From Moelleriella libera RCEF 2490 (Eukaryota; Ascomycota; Sordariomycetes; Hypocreales; Clavicipitaceae): a stretch of DNA of 64,000 nucleotides. Under the pieces are notes generated by a model, which was given only the letters and a program-made list of their open reading frames with translations, had not been told where the DNA came from and did not search any database. A program made the translations under genes and the position numbers. Shown here piece after piece: positions 46,001 through 57,660 of the stretch (the stretch's first letter is position 1; each line of letters opens with the position of its first letter). The DNA is taken from assembly GCA_001636675.1 (NCBI GenBank), contig AZGY01000001.1, positions 1,645,029 to 1,709,028 of the forward strand, in the 5' to 3' direction.

Positions 46001-48281
46001 TGCCAACGCGGCATGGTGATGGTTATTTCCCGTGGCCCAACCAGGGACTTGGTTTTACAAGCTGGCGCATAGTCTGCCCCCCAGACCAACGCGCATGCAT
46101 GGTATTTGGCATCAAGTCCGGACGAACGAATGAAATGCGGACTGGGGGACATAGAGTGCGGCGCGAGACAGAGGGCAGGAAACCAAGCATCTTGATGTAC
46201 CTCGCGTACTTACTTAGTCGGACCACAGACCGTCGACAGTTCAAATGGGCCCGAGGGGTTGACGAAGAAATTGCATCTTGATGGGCATCAAATAGGCATG
46301 TTATCGGGCAGCCACGACTCTACGGAGCCTTCCTCCCAGCAGCTAGCTTGCTTCACCGAGTATTTTCTCGAAAGCTACCCCGGCCCCGCTACCTGGCGGT
46401 GCAGCACACGTCAGCGTTCGCATTTGGTGTGGACAATGAGACAAACAGACGCTTGCTTGGCCAACTGCTCAATGCGGGATGGGATGACGCTTCCAGACTG
46501 CCAAATAAGCAATCCGCATCGGACAGATGGGATGATAACAAATCAACCAAGTCCAGGTCTTCGTCCTCCACATCCCAAGACATCAATCAGCATGAGCGCT
46601 TTGGCCCAAACGCTGCCGTCTCCCACCTTGAACAGATACGACCCAAGTCCATACGAATGTGGGATCACCGACGAGGGCTTCCAGAGACATTGAGCATGGC
46701 GCCGTGTACATCACAATGTATGTGGTCGCCTTTCCAGGATGTTATCTGCGTTTTGCTTCGCCCCTCTCGCGGGACCCTCTTGCCTCACCATCCTAACGTC
46801 AAGCATCTTATCAAATTAACGCTATTCCTCGCCCTTGGACAATCTTGATTTGTCATCAGGAAATCGGGATGCACAGTCTCAATATGGTGCCAACATCCAT
46901 ACGACATCCCACCGGGTGACCAGATCAACCACTTTGATGTCACCTTCACCTCACAAAGGGGTCGCAAGATGCAGTCCTCGGCAAAAGAGAGTTCTCAGGG
47001 CTTTTCAGAGCGCAATCATGCCATCTGCAAACAATTGCCAATCGTGCATCAGTCTTTCGCGTGCGGTTGACAAATAAGCAGTGCCTCAGCCGCGCATGTT
47101 CAATGGACGTCATTGTAATTAATAGACTCGGAACTCCCCGATGGCGTATGCCCGATCAAGTTTGAGTGTAGCCCTCCTCACAAATGACAAATATACGATG
47201 CCCTAGCCACGTATACTCAGGGCAAGCCATACCCTTGCAGACGACGATTTGCTACAGCCTCGCTGCGGCTACCAATGGCTGGCAAGCGTAGCACAACCCG
47301 AATCACCAATGCAGCGGCTTTGTCTGCCATCCAAGGACAGCTCACATGTATTCACGATGATGGATGCTTGTCGATTCAGCTGCTCATGCTTTTTCAATCT
47401 TCCTCAGGTGAAGCGCGGCGGTTACGCAAAGGGGACGGTGCGGCCCATTGACCTCTGGCAGGCTCATCTCTCTGTCACGCGATCATCTTTCGTGCTCGCT
47501 AACTTGAATTGTACAATTGTTTCATGCATATGTGCTGTAGCTAGCTACAAGGTTTGTATGAGTGTCGATCACTGCATAGATGCGACAAGTTTCCGGCACG
47601 TCTCCGTGTGGCGGGCCCAGCTAAGCCAGCCTTTGGAGCACCTCGTCGTTGGTGCTCGCGTTTCTTTCCAGTGCCCGACGCCTCCTCATTTCAATGAATT
47701 AAACACGAAGATTTTGCAAGGCGGGTAAAGCCTGTCGCTTAGGCTAGCCAGCAAACAAGGATACATAGGGAAAGAAGATGAATAAAAGGCCGCCCGAGCC
47801 TCAGTCAGGGCTGGTATGCTGACGAACAAAAAAAAGCAAGGAAGAATCAAAGTGTGCATGTCTGAATGCAAAGATGGGCCAAGAAAATTGCCAAACAGAA
47901 AAAACGACTCCAGGCCACGTCAGATGTCGAGGTTTATGTCACTGGCTCTGATGGCCCCCCGGACATAAGACGGTGAAACTGGAAAAGAAAAGAAAAACCC
48001 CCGAGGTCCATCCGGAGTCCAAGCGTTGGTAGCCACGGATTAATAGAACAAGAAAGTGAACGGTCAAGAAACTTTTCGGGAACCGGCAGATCGATGTACG
48101 ACCAGGACAACGACGATATAATGTATTGGCGTGACGAATGCAACAGTGGAACGCGCATCAGCAGTGGCAGCATTTGCCAAGCACGTCAGGGGTATCAGTT
48201 TGGCGGATCGTTAGAAATGCGCGTTACAAGAGACCATTGGCATTGATCGAATGGCCTCATCAAGAGGTCGATGGTGAGGAT
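43041..48281. other. Gene-free spacer of about 5.2 kb
   Basis: Upstream region of the NUC-1-like gene and downstream region of the kelch gene. No frame shows a recognisable domain or convincing codon use. It contains short A-runs and CT tracts (45702-45719). No tRNA or mobile element is identified. A regulatory gene with a long upstream region is common in filamentous fungi. Confidence 0.5.
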
Positions 48282-50513
48282 TCATCTCCGGGAGGCATCG
48301 CCTAAATTGAGCCAGCTCATGTCAGATGTTGCGGCCATGGCGAGCTGGGGCTGCCTGCTGACGCCCGAGGGAGCTCGTTGTCCGCTTGTAGAGGTCTCGG
48401 CGGCGTGATAAGGATTGCTCGCACTATACACGTCGCCAGGAGCGCGGTTTGCGCCCCAAGGCTTCTTGGACTCGGCAGGATCCCAGACCTCATTGATGCT
48501 CTCCGGAATGCCACTAGAATAACCCGAGGACACTGACGACACGGGACGCTCAATGGTCCCTGACATGCCTTCCGTGAAAGGCATCTTTACAGGATGTTGC
48601 GCGACTACGGGACTGCCAGAGTTGACGCTATTAACTCGTGGTCGGCCATCGAAGCTCAGTGGCGGGACGGTAGCTGAATCCTGAGTGACACGAGGATTGT
48701 TTACTGCCTCGGAGTATTGAGAGCTCTGCTCCGAAACGACTGTTGCTCTCTTGCCGTTCCCGAAGCCTAAGATTTGGAGAGCACTGCCGCCGGACCAGTA
48801 GCGATTCCATCCTGAGCTTCGTCGGGTACCATCGCTTGCTTCTGCTGGCCGATTTCGAGGTCGGGGATCTCCCACGGATGGGGCGAAGGCAACGCCTCGT
48901 TCGTCCTGGCTTTGCAAAGCTGGATGCTCCGCTTGGGGGATCGGTTTGCTGATTTTGCTCTTGAATTGTTTATGCAAGGAGCTGACGGAGCTTCGCGCAG
49001 TATCATTGCTGGGTTTTCTCGACAGCCCTGACTTTTCCTTGTTGTTCACCCTGCCCATGAGAATCGCAACGGAGGAGTAGGATTCCGCTGACGCCTGAGG
49101 GCGATGTCCACGTAAGTGACCCGCTGGAGAATGAAGCCCCCTGCTAAAGGCCGCCATATCTTTCTCGTTGGCTGGCGAGTGTGTTCCACCAGCCTCGGCA
49201 TGACCCTGAGCCCTTCTTCGGCGTCGAAGACATAATAAAATTAGACCAAGCAGGACGAGAAATCCCGCAATAGAACCCAGCGTTATACCTAGAATAGCGT
49301 TGGAGCTTGGACCAGAGTCTTCAGGTTTGTCCGACGGTGTCGGCAGAGCGGTAGCAGTAGCCGTCGTGGTCGTGGTCGTCGAAATAGAGGATGCATCCGT
49401 CGATGACGATGAAACCGCGGTAGATGACGATATTGCCGAAGAGGATGTCGTCGTGGTTGCTACAAGTAGCCTTTGCTGGTTTTCTACAAAGTATGCGCTG
49501 GTATTGATCCAGCTGTTGGCCGCGGCGTCGAACATGGCAATGGGATTATCAGAATGTCCGCCAGTGAATATCATTCTGTTTTTCGAATCTCCAACAGCGG
49601 CGTATTTTTGCCTCGTTTCCTTTGGTGCGAAAGTCGAGTTGTATTCGGGCCAGTTGGAAAGGGTCAGGCCTCCATTTGATGCATCAGTCTCGCCCGCTAC
49701 AGCCCGGGCAGAAATGAAGGGGGGGCGATCATTGATCTTCCCATCAGCACCGCGTACAACGACGCGGGTGACCTTGTTCGGCGACTGTGCCAAGTCGAAT
49801 AGCACCAGGGTCATGGACTGATCGCTTCCCGTGACGCAAATGCCCTGAATCGACTCGGTATCTTTTTGCAGGGGTTGCTCAAGCCTAGAACCCAAGAATC
49901 TCCAACCAGCGTTGGGATTGAAGAGGAATATCTTGGTGTGCTCCATATCAGTGCCGCCTCCGACCATGAGCACGTCCGAATTAGTATATTTGGTGATGAT
50001 TGGTCGCAGACTAGCCGGCGGCGCATTAGGTGCTGCAGGGGCGGAGTGCATGGTCACCGTATAAGGCGCCGTCGCCTTCACGGAAAACGTATCTGAATAC
50101 GGCCCCATTTTGCCGTCTTGATTACCACCGAAGATGAGAATACTATCGTCTGCTTCGATGTAGGCGCTCGTATGCCACTGTCGATGTTTTGTGACGAGAT
50201 TCGAAGGCTGCACCGTCGTCCATTTCCCCGTCGAGTAGGTAAACTTTTGTAATCCGGTATAGTCATCGGAGGCTGCTTGCGACCCCGTGACCTGGCCGCC
50301 TACGACGAAGAAGGCGGGCTCGACGTTCGCTGGTCTGTCGGAGCCAACGCAATTGGCGCCATTGACCTTGATCCCCATATCGAGCTTCCGCCATTTTGCA
50401 CCTGTCTCCAGACGGAGCGACTGGAATCCCTCGGCGGAATAGGAATAAAGCGTTTCGTTGTAGATGACTGTACAAGAGTTCTCCAGTGAGCTCTGGGGTT
50501 TTGGAACAGACAT
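48282..50513 (-). CDS. Kelch/galactose-oxidase-like protein with single transmembrane helix
   Basis: 743 aa from ATG 50513. Residues 1-350 form a beta-propeller-like region with kelch-type repeats (FFVVGGQVTG, SILIFGGNQDG, VLMVGGGTD, RMIFTGGHSD). A Ser/Thr-rich stalk (about 350-400) suits O-glycosylation. One hydrophobic helix (AILGITLGSIAGFLVLLGLI, about 405-428) is followed by a basic stop-transfer cluster (RRRRR) and a long Ser/Pro-rich cytosolic tail. Relatives with this layout are fungal type I plasma-membrane or cell-wall proteins, possibly sensors. No signal peptide is seen at the modelled N-terminus. A branch-like TTGACC and an AG near 50488 (CCCCAG) suggest the true start may be an upstream exon that I could not find. 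The function is unknown. Confidence 0.75.
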   Translation of the reverse strand: MSVPKPQSSLENSCTVIYNETLYSYSAEGFQSLRLETGAKWRKLDMGIKVNGANCVGSDRPANVEPAFFVVGGQVTGSQAASDDYTGLQKFTYSTGKWTTVQPSNLVTKHRQWHTSAYIEADDSILIFGGNQDGKMGPYSDTFSVKATAPYTVTMHSAPAAPNAPPASLRPIITKYTNSDVLMVGGGTDMEHTKIFLFNPNAGWRFLGSRLEQPLQKDTESIQGICVTGSDQSMTLVLFDLAQSPNKVTRVVVRGADGKINDRPPFISARAVAGETDASNGGLTLSNWPEYNSTFAPKETRQKYAAVGDSKNRMIFTGGHSDNPIAMFDAAANSWINTSAYFVENQQRLLVATTTTSSSAISSSTAVSSSSTDASSISTTTTTTATATALPTPSDKPEDSGPSSNAILGITLGSIAGFLVLLGLILLCLRRRRRAQGHAEAGGTHSPANEKDMAAFSRGLHSPAGHLRGHRPQASAESYSSVAILMGRVNNKEKSGLSRKPSNDTARSSVSSLHKQFKSKISKPIPQAEHPALQSQDERGVAFAPSVGDPRPRNRPAEASDGTRRSSGWNRYWSGGSALQILGFGNGKRATVVSEQSSQYSEAVNNPRVTQDSATVPPLSFDGRPRVNSVNSGSPVVAQHPVKMPFTEGMSGTIERPVSSVSSGYSSGIPESINEVWDPAESKKPWGANRAPGDVYSASNPYHAAETSTSGQRAPSGVSRQPQLAMAATSDMSWLNLGDASRR

Positions 50514-53500
50514 GGTTGCGGGTTCGGGCGGTCAAGGGTTGAAGCTGGCCGAGGGGAAGTGGTGTAATCGTCGTTTCCCAAAACAGGATATCTTCCTCTC
50601 CGTTGCTCATAAACTTTCATGCAGCCGTAATTCAGTCAATCGCCGTCAGCCAACCACCGAATTCTTTTGCCTCCAAGACCGTGTGGAGTGCGGTGGAATT
50701 TGCGGAATCGAACAAGATCGAGCACCAGATCTTCCGAGAGTGACACTGGCGAGAGGACAACGCGGAAATTGCAGTGTAAGTCACCAATCTCGACCAATAC
50801 CTATTGTTCGCCGTTCCTACTCAAACGCTGCTTCTTGAACATTGTTATCTCTCCTTTCCTCCTTTGTTTCTCGTGACTATGGACGTGAGATAGTCAAGGG
50901 ATCGAGCCGGAACGGGACGTCGAAGGGCGCCCCTAGAAGCGAGCAGATTGAGCGCGAAGCCGCGGATTCGACGTTGTCCAGAGTCTTCGGAAGATCAAGA
51001 CGGAGATCAAGACAACCAAAGGCAAAGATTTTTGAATGTTAAGCTGAGCGGCAACACATTGCCAGCTACAGGCGTACGGGTATCGGGGAAAAGGGCAGAT
51101 AGCAAAGGAAGGGGGGGAAAAGGCGAAGCGATTTTGGTGGTGCGAGAATCAGACGGACGAGACAAGATGGCACCAGACAGGATGGGACGGGGCAGAGCGC
51201 AACTGGAGACACGCTTGGGGAAACACGACCAGACAGGAGCGGCCAGGAGGGATGGACAGGGACCAGACCTGGAGATCCACGGCAACTGAGCCAGGCACAG
51301 GCACCGGCACGCGCACATCCACGGGCAGGAGCAGGGCAGTCTTGGCAGCGCAGTCCAGCATGGCACAGCGCTGGAGCAGGAGCGGGCCAGCCACTCCATC
51401 CACCAGGGAAGCACCGGACCGTCACTGCATGGGGCCATGTGGGACCTGCAAGCACACCAGGCTCGCACCAGACATTGCAGGATACGGGGTCCCGGTCCAC
51501 CGTAGCGCCCGGGGTGCGCCTCCTGTACTCAGGTCACTTCTGCCCGCCCGCGACTGGACATTTTGTATCGATCTGGATGCAGGCCAGGCAAACAAACCGC
51601 CAGACTCGATCCCGTACAGGACGATTCATGTAACGTCGTACAGTAGGACGCAGTGCTGTACCGACGTATGTGGTCTGCATCGTTCCAGAGCCATACGGGA
51701 CTCTCAACCATTTGACACGCCCGTCGAAAAGAGCCATGGAACGATCCCTTCTCCATCATGTATGCTCGAATCCATACGCGTTGAGCTCGCCGGCTATTGC
51801 GCCGCGGAGCCTAACCGAGCAAGCAAGAAGGAGACGAGTAATTCACTTCCGACACAAGCATGCATAGTTGTATGGGACCAACAAGAACCCCTGTGCTGAA
51901 AACGAAAACTAACGAAACGGTGTGCAGGCATTGGCGAAAGGGCGCACGGAGGCAGAGAATTATTGATCGCAGCCTCCGAAGGCAGGAACCGCAGATCACG
52001 TCAAACGGGAAGTGGGAGCATAGAGAATCTTGACAAATGATATGAGTCTTCGAGTCGACGTCAACAAGAGCAAAAGAGAAGAAGAGAGTCTGCACAGGCT
52101 CGGTTGCAGAATTCCACAGCACGCTCCATACACCAAAAGGGGAGGGGGAGGGGAAAGCATGGCTCCTGGATGTCTCCGAGATGGTGGGCCAAGGTTGGCA
52201 CGGAGCAGACGACAATGACCAGGCCAGGTCGCCATCCACCACCCGCCCACACAGACTCTCTCCGTCCGCGCTCATCGTAGTGCAGATCGAGAACGATAAT
52301 GGATAATGTATTGTGCTCAACCGACGGCCAGAGTGCCTGCCTGGACTTGCCGCCCATGCTCTTCGAGCAGCGCGTCTCGTCACCAGCTGATAGGTTCCCG
52401 TTCTTGCTTGAGAAGGAAATGTCTTTGACAAGTGACCAATCACCACCTTTGTACAACGTTTCACCGTTGATTGACACTAGATTGGCCTAGCCATGTATCA
52501 CAAGCACGAACATCTGGCTTCAAGCCACTGAGGTCCTACATGACGACGCGGTACCTCGCATTCCAGTAGTCAAACGCGAGAGCAAGGTAGTATCTGTCCA
52601 GGACCAGGTACCATGACCCTTGGCCTTCTCTGTGCTTTGGCTGCGTGGTGGCTGGGCGCTCGTTTGTCGATTGGCTGCAACCCCCTGCAACTGCAGACTA
52701 GGGCTCCCTGCTTTGCGCCTTCGGGGCTGGGCTGAAGAGTAAAGAAAAGGGGTCAGATCACCCGTGACCTACCTCCCCAGGCAGGGTAGTCTTACACCAT
52801 GCAGTGATCGAGAGAGCGCAAGGTGTGTGTTGAATGAGCAGCACACGGACGGAATAGATGAGGCGAGAGCAATGTAACACTACACGGCGGTGATGACATT
52901 TGCTTTCATTGCCCGCAGCAATGCTGCGAATAGCTTCAAAGGCATGCTGCGTTGCACGCGTGCTCGTCTGCCGCGGTCTTGTTGTGGTAAACACGGACGC
53001 GCGTGCGTCATGTCTCTCCTTTTCGGCGGGTTAGACCTCCTAGGGCTGGTATTCTCATTCTCTGCTCTGCTTGGCGTGGCAATCTGGCCGAGGGACAACT
53101 GAATATTGCCCTGAAGTTTTTAGGCATTGCTACCAAGGCTTTCCCCATCGGGTTAGGGGTCTTCCGCCTACTTTTGCCGTGTAAGTTCCCCAAGAGGTTT
53201 CTCATTTCGTACCGCATGGCCACGAAGCCCGCGAAGCCCAACGAGTGATTGAGCAACCTTTGGCTACTGCAGCACATCATGGCATCGTCAGCATCATTCA
53301 CGAATATCGGCAAAGCCTTTGGAAATCCCCAGATCAATATTCAGGCGTCCCAGCCGACTGCCCGCCATAACTCGGCCATCGTCGCTCGCCCTTGCCCATG
53401 CCTTCAAAAGAGTCATGATGGGTGGTCCACGACAATCCTTCTTATTCAATGCGATGGAATGAAAATGGTTTCTGTTATTTCCTCCATATCATGCGCGTGC

Positions 53501-56500
53501 AGGATCTCGCCTACACTCGAGCCTCGATAATGGGGGGGGTCAGTTGCACAGACGATATGAGGGTCCTTACTCATCCCATGCCGACAGATTAGGAAATGCA
53601 ACTCTAATTTGCGCCTTATCTTTTCCTAAACTTGTGACAGACAATGATGCCATTGACCTCACCCATCGGCTAAGGCATGTCAAGTATGTTGCTGTGGTGC
53701 TCCGATTGTCTCATTGCCCACCAAGACACGCAACGCAACGTGAGGGTCAACAAAAGATAGGAAAGGACGTCCAGGCGCTTGCTACCTCAGGCAGGATATC
53801 GCTTTCAGCCAGGTCAGCACCATCGATGCCTGCAGCTGCGCGGCGCTCTAGTAGGCCAGAAAAGTCCAGAAGCGCACTCTGAGAGTCTTGAGTGTGATGC
53901 TGGATGCATGTATTGTATCCTCGTACATATGTTCCCGTCGTTCGCGGGGCGCCACGCCTATCCACCCATGGTTGTGACTCTTGTCGCCGAACCCAAGGTC
54001 GATAGAGCACCCCTGACGCAAGAATGTGGCGCATGGCACTTTGGAATTATCTGCAACGTGCACCGAGAAATTAGCATCGTTTGGCAAGATTGCGATGTTT
54101 TTCCTGCAGCATGTGTCGTCACTGCCAGAGATAGTTGGCCGCCAGCCAACGAAGTCAACTCCTTTGCAAAAAGGAGATTGGGAAAAGGGGTGGGTGTTCA
54201 GCCCCCCTTGCCAGCCAACCAGAGAGGAGCAAAACGCAGCGGCTCGCCAGGGTCTTGGGCGCTAGCATCAAGCCCATCCAAGTTCCATTGTCAAGGTCCC
54301 GACTCTACTCCGTAATGGTGTGCGAATGTACGGCGTACGTATGTACAGTTCGTAGTGTCAGTTGGGCGGTTCCACCGTCCTACCGCCCCTTTCTCCCTCC
54401 CCTCCGAGCTGAAACGCGCTACTTCTCCATGCCCAGACCGGGAAAGAGCGAGTAACGGGACCCATTGGGCGCCAGCATGGCATGATGTGACGTTCGCGCG
54501 GCCACGTTGGACTGTAATGAAGCAATTTACTCGGCAGGGTGCGCACTCAAAGTAAAGCCCACAGGCTCATCTGAACAATCCTCAACAAACGTGCCTCGCT
54601 TCTCGGCGTCTTCATGCGCACTACGTACGTAAGCAGGTTTGGGGCGCTGCTGCTCTCTTTTGGAAGCGAAATCGAACCCGACGCAGAACGTGTTCTTTCA
54701 TGCATGACAAGAAGCTGGGCAGTCGTAATCTGTTATGCGCATTCTATAGACTATGAGCGGCGATTATTGCAGCTTAGGGAGACAAGGGAATAAACGATTG
54801 AATGACATACTACTATATGTACCTAGGTATGTATGTGGGAGAAGGATGAGTGTGACGGTCTGTGTGGTCAGACTCGTCGTCGGCTTGCCATGCCATTCAA
54901 TTTGTATCCTGGCAGGCTATCTGACCGATTATACAGTAAGGACCCCCAAACGGGCGCAGCCAGCCTTGCCTTGCCTCGCTTCGCCATGCCTTGCGTTGTT
55001 CTCTCCGCCGGCCTGTTGTTCCCTCCTCCTGCTGCTCTTCAGTGAGCGTCGCATGGTCTTGCTTTGTTTCACGGATTTTTTTTACTTTTCTTCATGTGCT
55101 TGCTGAATTGATACCCCTTCACTTCTCCATAGCCAAGCGCATACGGAAGCGAGTAGGGCAGGAAAATCTTAAACGCCGAAGGAGCAGAAACATTTGCTTG
55201 ACCCCTCTGGACAAAAAAAAAAATCAGATATCTAGCTTTAAAATAAAAACTCCGCTCGCTCTCTTGCCTGCCTGCCTGCCTGCCTGTGCTCTGCATTCTG
55301 TATGTTTGTGCTTGCTGCAGAAAAGCGCATTGTCACCCGAGTGGCTGAACTCGGCCCTCTGTCCGTCTCCCTTCTTCACACACATGCCAACACGCACCAG
55401 GCTTCTACCCGCTGGTCTGCCCTGCATTGCAAGCGTTGCATATTTTGACCGCCAAGCTTGGAAACACCGGACATGTCACATTTTCCTTTTTATTTTTCCT
55501 CTTTCTTCTTTTCTTTCCCCCTCTCACTGCCGCCGCCCAGCCCCCACGTTCGTTCCTCGCTCCCTCCTCCCTCGCAGAAACGAGCAAAGCAAAGAGAAGA
55601 AAGGCGAAGAAGAAAAAATGAGGGGGAAAAAAAAAAATAGAAACATTTCTTTTCCCATCCTTCTCTTTGGGTTTTTCTTTCCACGCCACCCCGCAGTAGC
55701 CCCGAGTACTCCCATCCGTTTCTTCCTATGCTTCCCGCCCCCATTGACTATTCCAGGGGATAAGTGTTCGATCTTCCATCCCATATCCGATCTTTGTCTG
55801 ATGGCTTGCTGCTCTTTTGGTTTTCTACTTCCTTTCCCTCCTCCCCCCTTGGCTCTCCCTGTCTACTAGTCTCGCGTCTCAGACGTCGCCTGCTGATCTA
55901 GCAGGCTCCCTTGACGTCAGACGGACAGCAGACAGGCTAACATATGCTTAGAAAATACGGACTTGAGTACGTCTGTACTTAAACACGTGAATGCGGGGAT
56001 GGGAACAAGAGACGCTGTCAATTCTTCCAAACCTAGGTGTTAAGCTCGAAGTGGGAAATCAAGTCGCCCATGTGACTTGTTCGTAAATACTGTCAATCTC
56101 GCCGCCTGATTTTTTTTTTTTTTTCCTTTTCTTTTTATTGCCCAGTGCCTTGGTTCAAGTCGCTTGCTAGATACCTGTCGAGCACCTCGGTTAGTACGTA
56201 CTTTGAGCCAGACAAATAAGAAGGTAAAGGCGAGGCGCGCGGCAACGCTACTGCTGTGCTGCTTGCAGATCAAGTACTGAAACCAAAGCTCCGTTCTGAT
56301 TGATGCCTTCCAGCCCAGCCGATTGGTTCAATTATTAGCTTCGATCTTGTAGAGGTGCCAATTCCCCACAACACCAGCTTTGTGCACAGATGATCACGCG
56401 TGGCACTTGGACTTGTGCTCGGTTGTGGAAATAGTATATTCATGTCGGTACGCTCGGGGCTTTTGACGGACGTCGAGGACGATGTTGTGCAGGCTTGTCC

Positions 56501-56965
56501 TTGTCGAATTTAGATTGACATCTCGGAAACACCACCTGCCGACATTCGACCTGCGTGAGATACCTCTATTACGCTTCGATTTCCCCATTGCTCACGAGGC
56601 ATAATCATGTGATCTGTTGAATTCGAAAGTGCCAAGCCGACGAAAAGCTTGCGTTCCCTTTTCTCTCTCTCTCATGGTCTGCCGACATCACTGCTTAGAT
56701 TCGTTCGCCTGCCACAGAATCAAAATGTTTTAAGTCGAATATATGGCCCGCTTCCTTGACAATACATACGCCTTCACAAACAAAAAAATCCGTCATCCTG
56801 TATGATCCCAAGTGCTTCATCTGTCCCCCTTTCCGTTCATTGCCAGTGAGCGTGAACCGTATATGCCCTTCCGCCTGCCGGCTCACGAAATCTTCTCGAT
56901 ATTCCCTGACGAGATGCACAACTTTAGGGTAGCCTCCCGCCCCGCCCGAAGTGCCATCATACCAG
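50514..56965. other. Gene-free spacer of about 6.4 kb
   Basis: No supported gene. Long frames at 51252-51899, 51811-52464 and 54991-55869 have compositional bias and no recognisable domains. Features seen are a TGCC tetranucleotide run (about 55264-55287), several A- and T-runs (55213-55223, 55627-55637, 56110-56124), and TACCTAGGTA-like sequence at 54820-54829. The missing signal-peptide exon of the kelch gene could lie in its first few hundred bases. Confidence 0.5.
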
Positions 56966-57660
56966 TGGTGCGAACGCCTCCCGCGGTAGCTACGCCGGGT
57001 GATGCAAGTTAGCTCTGCTGCTCTTATTGTCTAGCCCGCGCTGAGATAGACCCAACTTACTTTTCTTTGAGCCCTCCTCGACATTTCCAGGCGAGACGAG
57101 AGTAAAAGCTAAAAGGGTAGCCCACCACCCACCCCCCCNNNNNNNNNNNNNNNNNNNNNNNNNNNNNNNNNNNNNNNNNACCCACCCCCCCCGCCTCGCC
57201 CGGAGTTTTCTAAAATACATCGCTGGTTTTGCGCCTGATAATGCTAGTCAGCCCTGTCGTTCCTGTCTAGCTCGCATCCAGATTGACTTACTTTTCATTG
57301 AAAAAAAAAAATACATCGCTGGGGTTCCGCCTAGCGATGCTGTTCAGCTCTGTCGTTCTGGTCCAACTCGCATCCAGACAGACCCGACAATGAGCTCACT
57401 TTTCCTGAAAAAATTACATCGCTGGTGTTCCGCCTGGTGATGCTGGTCAGCCCTACCGTTCTCGTCCAAATCGCGTCCAGACAGAGCCGAAGATCAACTT
57501 ACTTTTCCTTGAAACCATCCGCCCGGGGCTTCTTAAATTACATTGGTGTTGCGAATGCCTCCTGAGGTAGTTGTGCCTAGTGACGCTACTTAGCCCCATC
57601 GCTCTTCTTGTTCAACTCGCGTCCGAACAGATTCAACAGCCAACTTACCTTTCTTTCCTC
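56966..57660 (-). repeat. Tandem array of five intron-like units at the 3' end of the Mex67-like gene
   Basis: Five diverged units, each on the minus strand with a GTRAG donor, a body of shared sequence, a branch-like GCTRAC/GCTAAG word and an AG acceptor. Their spans are 57577-57648, 57434-57502, 57331-57399, 57235-57291 and 56990-57060 (72, 69, 69, 57 and 71 nt). The unit nearest the gene is its terminal intron. The others lie downstream, separated by short spacers that begin GCRSAA, share CCAGCGATGTA and end GAAAA before the next donor. The outermost unit is followed by codons LPREAFAPL and a stop, a copy of the Mex67 C-terminal exon. An assembly gap interrupts the array. Seen directly; whether it is a simple tandem duplication or an introner-like element is open. 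Confidence 0.85.
57139..57179. other. Assembly gap (41 N)
   Basis: Run of N flanked on both sides by C-rich ACCCACCCCCC sequence, inside the intron-like repeat array. The true length and the number of repeat units are unknown. Confidence 0.98.

Noticed and set aside
51252..51899. 215-aa frame on the plus strand, and the 217-aa frame at 51811-52464 on the minus strand
   Set aside because: No recognisable domain, low-complexity Thr/Gly/Arg start, and no splice-linked extension; treated as chance frames.
54991..55869. 292-aa plus-strand frame
   Set aside because: Pyrimidine-rich DNA gives Phe/Leu/Ser/Pro-rich and Lys-rich stretches with no domain; the TGCC repeat is part of it.
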